Below, one piece after another: positions 23,783 through 27,025 of a DNA stretch of 27,025 bases. The stretch covers positions 1 to 27,025 of the forward strand of contig CAYOXX010000036.1 in the NCBI GenBank assembly GCA_964408025.1, given 5' to 3'. The notes below the pieces were generated by a model that ran no database searches, was not told the DNA's origin, and saw only the letters and a list, made by a program, of their open reading frames with translations. Numbering within the stretch: the stretch's first letter is position 1; every line of letters starts with the position of its first letter. Origin of the DNA: CAYOXX01 sp964408025 (lineage in GTDB: Bacteria; Acidobacteriota; DATKUA01). The translations under genes and the position numbers were made by a program.

Positions 23783-24523
23783 TTACGGCTTCTGCGCGCC
23801 GCCGGCTCCCCCGCGCTCCATCTCGATGAACGTTTCGACCAGCAGGTTGGAGGCTGTCTCCATCTCGAGGACGAAGCGCGAAATAATAGCGCTGAACCAG
23901 TTATAGAAAACCTGGGTGGGGACGGCGATGGCCAATCCAGTTGCCGTGGTGATTAGCGCCTCGGAGATGCCCGAGGCCACGACGCGCGGGTCGACCTGGG
24001 TGGTGCGGCTGAGGGCGGCGAAGGCGTTGATCATGCCGGTCACCGTCCCGAGGAATCCCAGCATCGGCGCGACGTTAGCGACGGAGGCGAGCACTGCCAG
24101 GCCGCGTTCCAGGCGCGCCAGCTCGTGGGTGGCGGCGATCTCGATGTTCTTTTCGATCTCTTCGTCGGTGGTGCCGTACTTCAGCAGTCCGGCCTTCATG
24201 ATGGCCGCGATCGGGCCGCGGTACTCCTCGCAAACGGAGACCGCTTCCTTGACGCTGCGCTTGCGGAGCAGGGCCGCGCGGACCTTGGTGAGGAATTCGT
24301 CGGTGCGGATCTTGGAGCGCATCAGCACCCAGAGCCGCTCGATTATGAAGGTTAGGCCGAGGATGGCTGCGATCAGGAGGGGCCACATCATGGGGCCGCC
24401 CGCCTGGAAGAAGTCGATCATCTGCCCCGCGGGCAGGACGGTGCGCCACCACTCCCCTCCAGTCTGTTGGGCTTCCTGGGCCAGGCCCGCTAACATTGAA
24501 AGGTTTGTCAAAGCGCTGAACAC
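23783..24523 (-). CDS. MotA/TolQ/ExbB-type proton channel protein
   Basis: This 246-residue inner-membrane protein forms the ion channel that powers the transducer. It has three hydrophobic regions at about 44-62 (GPMMWPLLIAAILGLTFIIE), 141-170 and 186-208. The family motif ANVAPMLGFLGTVTGMINAF lies at 149-168, followed by ISEALITTATGLAIAVPTQV (186-205). The cytoplasmic loop contains ALLRKRSVKEAVSVCEEYRG. The start is a GTG with GGGAGGTG nine bases upstream. A strong promoter lies about 165 bases upstream and the gene heads a five-gene operon (exbB, exbD, exbD, tonB, TPR). One channel protein with two ExbD proteins also occurs in the Myxococcus AglRQS motor, so the cargo need not be an outer-membrane receptor. 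Confidence 0.95.
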   Translation of the reverse strand: MFSALTNLSMLAGLAQEAQQTGGEWWRTVLPAGQMIDFFQAGGPMMWPLLIAAILGLTFIIERLWVLMRSKIRTDEFLTKVRAALLRKRSVKEAVSVCEEYRGPIAAIMKAGLLKYGTTDEEIEKNIEIAATHELARLERGLAVLASVANVAPMLGFLGTVTGMINAFAALSRTTQVDPRVVASGISEALITTATGLAIAVPTQVFYNWFSAIISRFVLEMETASNLLVETFIEMERGGAGGAQKP

Positions 24524-24835
24524 GATCCTTCACCTCCCCTGTATTCCAAGTTTCAGATCCTAATCAATCCGGTCCATCGATTTCCAGGAAAAGTAGTTCG
24601 GGAGACCACTCTCTCTCGAGTTCAGGCTACCCTTACCGCCTCCCCCATCTCTTGCGCGGGCCCCTGTGGCCCCCCAAGAGCACGCAATGTTAGCACCGGC
24701 ACCGGGGGGTGTCAAGTTCAATGGAGGGCGGGCGTAACCTGTTAACCCCAAAGGCTATGGCGCGGAATGGAGGAAAGAGACGTCGTGCGAATTACAGTAT
24801 TTATAGCTGCCAACGAGTATTGTGGCGGGGGCGGC
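24524..24835. other. Gap between the RND-type adaptor gene and exbB
   Basis: There is no gene in these 312 bases. The notable content is the exbB promoter (24687-24715) and a leader of about 155 bases that contains a GC-rich GGGCCACAGGGGCCC self-complementary stretch near 24655-24676. I recognise no known riboswitch and see no T-tailed terminator for the adaptor gene. Confidence 0.55.
24687..24715 (-). promoter_or_regulatory. Strong promoter of the exbB operon with extended -10
   Basis: Minus strand TTGACA (24715-24710), 17-base spacer, TAACAT (24692-24687), preceded by TGC: a perfect -35, optimal spacing, a 5-of-6-type -10 and an extended -10 TG. It is nearly the same design as the glycan-operon promoter at 20186-20214 (TTGACG, 17, TGC TAGCAT). 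Confidence 0.75.
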
Positions 24836-25930
24836 TTAGCTGCTCGCGGAGGAGGCGAGGACGCGAACGCGCGTCATGTCGTCCAGGCCCCTGGCTCCGG
24901 CCACGATGACGCTGTCGCCAGGCTCGATGTCGCCGCGGACCTGGATGCCGCCGGCTCCTGGGAAGCCGACCTCCACGGGGATGCGGCGGGCGATGCCGTC
25001 AATCACTTTATAGATGACGCTCATGGCGTTCTCGATGAGGATCGCCTCGCGCGGGACGAGCGTGACGCCAGTCTGCACGCCGGTGATGATGTTCGCCCTG
25101 ACGAAGACGCCGGGCAGTATGCCTTGCTGGCCAGCCGGGATGGCAACGGCGACGCGGACGGTGCCGCTGTCGGTCTCGACGATGGGGCTGATGCGCTCGA
25201 CGACGCCGCTGACCGACCTGCCGCTATCGCCTCCAATGCTGAGGACGACGGGGTTGCCGAGTGCCACCCTGTCGATCTGGTCTTGCGGAACGAGCACTTC
25301 GGCCTCCAGGCGGCCGGGATCGACGATCGTAACCAGCGGCGCGGTGGTGAAGACGGTGTCGCCGAGGCTGACGTGGCGGCGGCAAACGATGCCGTCGATA
25401 GGCGCTTCGATCTCCGTCTTCTCGCGCTCGAAGACGGCACGCTGCAGGTCGTGCTCGGCCTGCTGGTAGCGGTGGAGCGCCTCGAGGTACTCCTCTTCGC
25501 CGATGATGTCGTAATCGAGCTTGCGACGCGCCTGCTCGCAGTCGTACCGAAGCTTGTCGCGCTCCGCCCTGGCCCGCTCTTCGGTCAGCCGCAGCTGGGT
25601 GTCGTCGAGGCGGGCGATCAGCTGGCCGGCGCTCACTCGCTGGCCCTCTTCGACCAGCAGCTCGACGATCTGGCCGCCGATCCTGGGGAGCACCTCCACT
25701 GTGTCGGGTGCGGAGATGGTGGTCACGCGTGTGATGAACTCGCGCACGTCGCCCGCTGTGGCCTCGGCCACCCTGACCGGATGGACAGCGCCTTCGTCGG
25801 CCCCCTCGGCGGTCGCCGACGATGCGGCGTTCGTAGTGCCGCAGGCGCTTAGTGCAGCCAGCGAAAGGAATGCCAGCAGCAGAGCTGCAGCGGTGGCGAG
25901 CGCTTTGGAATCCTTGGGCAACTCTGTCAT
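24836..25930 (-). CDS. RND-type efflux periplasmic adaptor (HlyD/MFP) lipoprotein
   Basis: A 364-residue membrane-fusion protein that normally links an inner-membrane RND or ABC pump to an outer-membrane channel. The signal sequence ends in the lipobox LSAC with Cys30 (AALLLAFLSLAALSACG), so it should be lipid-anchored. Residues about 60-95 give the first lipoyl half (VTTISAPDTVEVLPRIGGQI, VSAGQLIARLDDTQL). An alpha-hairpin follows (RLTEERARAERDKLRYDCEQ...EYLEALHRYQQAEHDLQRAV), then the second lipoyl half (TEIEAPIDGIVCRRHVSLGD) and the beta-barrel and membrane-proximal domains. GGAG precedes the ATG by about eight bases. No pump gene lies downstream; the next operon, exbB, has its own promoter. 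The partner pump must be elsewhere. Confidence 0.93.
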   Translation of the reverse strand: MTELPKDSKALATAAALLLAFLSLAALSACGTTNAASSATAEGADEGAVHPVRVAEATAGDVREFITRVTTISAPDTVEVLPRIGGQIVELLVEEGQRVSAGQLIARLDDTQLRLTEERARAERDKLRYDCEQARRKLDYDIIGEEEYLEALHRYQQAEHDLQRAVFEREKTEIEAPIDGIVCRRHVSLGDTVFTTAPLVTIVDPGRLEAEVLVPQDQIDRVALGNPVVLSIGGDSGRSVSGVVERISPIVETDSGTVRVAVAIPAGQQGILPGVFVRANIITGVQTGVTLVPREAILIENAMSVIYKVIDGIARRIPVEVGFPGAGGIQVRGDIEPGDSVIVAGARGLDDMTRVRVLASSASS

Positions 25931-25988
25931 CAGCGTTCTCCAGAGCCCTCTCGTTTCCTATAGACGCAGGAAGTAGAGCTAAGGTTCA

Positions 25989-26021
25989 GAAAAAAATCAC
26001 CGCGGCGGGGAATCGATTCCC
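25989..26021 (-). terminator. Possible terminator after the beta-propeller gene
   Basis: Minus strand GGGAATCGATTCCC (26021-26008), a perfect 14-base palindrome, is followed by CGCCGCGGTGA and a run of T. The palindrome is separated from the T-run by about a dozen bases, so a standard terminator fold is not obvious. Confidence 0.3.
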
Positions 26022-26035
26022 ATAGGTCCGAAGTG

Positions 26036-27025
26036 TCACCAGCAGAGGAAGTGCAGTCTGTCGGCGCCGATGCTTCGCTCTCCCCCTCGGGCTCGGCGGG
26101 GTCGCTCGGTCAGGACGATCAGGTGCCCGTCTGGCGAGGCGGCCGGCGGGCCGTGCATGGCGCCGCCGGCGAGAGGGTAAGAGGCGACCGCGGCGATACG
26201 CGGCCCGCCCAGCGAGACGGCCAACAGACCGCTGCCGCCGGGTGGGCCGAACTGCGGGTCCGACGAGTAGCTCAGGAGCAGCCAGCGGCCTCTCCCGCCT
26301 AGCGACACTCCCTGCGCCAGGCTCGGCACCGGCAGGGTCCCGCGCAGCCGGCCGTCCCAACCGTAGGCGAGAACCACCAGCGCCTGCGGATGGGGTTCGG
26401 GCGGCACCCGCTCGCTCGTCAGCTCCCAGGGCAGGTAGGTTGTCCCGGTGACGAACAGCGCCGCGGAGGCAGTGGCCGCCACGCCCGCGCCGGAGATCAG
26501 CAGCGGCAGCTCTCCAATTACCATCGGCTCGCCGAGCGTGACGGGAACCGGGAGGGCGTCCTCGCCAGGACTCCAGAGCCAGGCCCTGCCGTCGTTCGTC
26601 GCCAACGCTACCCGGCGGCCGTCGGGCGAGACCGCCAAGCTCCTCCAGAAGGTCACCCGCCTCAGCAGCGGCCGCAGCGGCGAGACGCGGTGGCGGGCGA
26701 GCAGCCGCCCGCCGGCACCCTCGATGACACGGACCGATCCTTCGCCGTCGCCGCCGCGGTAGGAGCAGAGGGCTGCTGTCCGCCCCGCGGGGTCGGCGTC
26801 GAACCAGGTGGCCACGGCGTCCAGCGGCGCCTGGCGCGGCCATCGCCACACTGCGCGCCGGCCCGCAAGACTGAAGCGGTAGAGAACCGACCGCTCGATT
26901 CGGTCTCCCCCGCCTCCGCGGGAATAGACGGCCAGCGCAAGTGCCTCGCCGTCGGGCAGGGGGAGTATCCTGTAAATCCCCGGTTCGTGGGCCCAACCGT
27001 AGGGATCGGACGGGTCGCGCAGGGC
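26036..27025 (-). CDS. Beta-propeller (WD40/TolB-like) protein, N-terminus beyond window
   Basis: This frame is open from the right edge to a TGA and gives 329 residues of the C-terminal part. It reads as repeated four-strand blades with the SPDGRR-type turns of WD40/TolB/YncE-like propellers, e.g. GIYRILPLPDGEALALAVYS, SLAVSPDGRRVALATNDGRA followed by WLWSP, and PAASPDGHLIVLTERPRRAR. Several blades are spaced by about 40-60 residues. No catalytic motif is visible. The product may be periplasmic, but the signal sequence, if any, lies outside the window. A competing long open frame on the same strand (25986-26996) is Arg/Ala-rich and out of phase, so it was discarded. The RND-type adaptor gene follows after 105 bases; a functional link is possible but unproven. 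Confidence 0.8.
   Translation of the reverse strand, partial: ALRDPSDPYGWAHEPGIYRILPLPDGEALALAVYSRGGGGDRIERSVLYRFSLAGRRAVWRWPRQAPLDAVATWFDADPAGRTAALCSYRGGDGEGSVRVIEGAGGRLLARHRVSPLRPLLRRVTFWRSLAVSPDGRRVALATNDGRAWLWSPGEDALPVPVTLGEPMVIGELPLLISGAGVAATASAALFVTGTTYLPWELTSERVPPEPHPQALVVLAYGWDGRLRGTLPVPSLAQGVSLGGRGRWLLLSYSSDPQFGPPGGSGLLAVSLGGPRIAAVASYPLAGGAMHGPPAASPDGHLIVLTERPRRARGGERSIGADRLHFLCW

Noticed and set aside
24524..24686. Riboswitch in the exbB leader
   Set aside because: The leader is long enough, but I could match it to no known aptamer consensus and no terminator/antiterminator pair is visible.
25986..26996. 336-codon minus-strand frame overlapping the beta-propeller gene
   Set aside because: Arg/Ala/Gly-rich with no recognisable motif, while the overlapping frame has clear SPDG propeller blades and stays open to the window edge.

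Overview
The window is GC-rich bacterial chromosome from a diderm. It encodes an ExbB/ExbD/TonB energising module, a lipobox-bearing RND-type periplasmic adaptor and a large surface-glycan operon. I cannot assign a phylum. The combination of housekeeping genes with abundant short palindromic repeats between genes suggests a poorly sampled, probably environmental lineage, but that is an inference.

Left part (1-6401): the 3' end of uvrC; a MerR-type regulator with antitoxin-like C-terminal domains, convergent with uvrC; secA; and guaB. The gaps on both sides of secA are filled with hairpin repeats. Middle left (6402-11008, minus strand): a 6-TM potassium-type ion channel in AT-rich DNA, tsaE, nnrE-nnrD and a zinc-independent MDR oxidoreductase. 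A decayed second copy of the tsaE 3' end lies just beyond the channel gene, so the channel segment looks like an insertion that gave tsaE a new tail.

Centre (11269-20214, minus strand): an apparent operon starting at a good sigma-70 type promoter. Its order is a UbiA-family prenyltransferase resembling decaprenyl-phosphate phosphoribosyltransferase, a coiled-coil protein, then six GT-B glycosyltransferases, five of them visibly related to one another. The last has lost the donor-binding and EX7E residues and carries an in-frame insert of about 78 residues. Part of that insert is three tandem copies of an 11-residue peptide encoded by the same palindromic repeat found in the neighbouring intergenic DNA.

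Right part (20263-27025, minus strand): a strong promoter, then exbB, exbD, exbD, tonB and a TPR lipid- or periplasm-directed protein, closed by a clear intrinsic terminator; upstream lie an RND/HlyD-type adaptor lipoprotein with no pump gene beside it and a partial beta-propeller protein.

The most distinctive content is three families of short hairpin repeats: B, an 8-bp stem with a GGAA loop, in arrays with a 33-bp period; A, a GC stem around CTAAAG ending in CTAC; and C, family A with a 21-nt hairpin inserted in the loop. Their entry into a coding gene is the most notable observation. No tRNA, rRNA, CRISPR array or transposase gene was seen.
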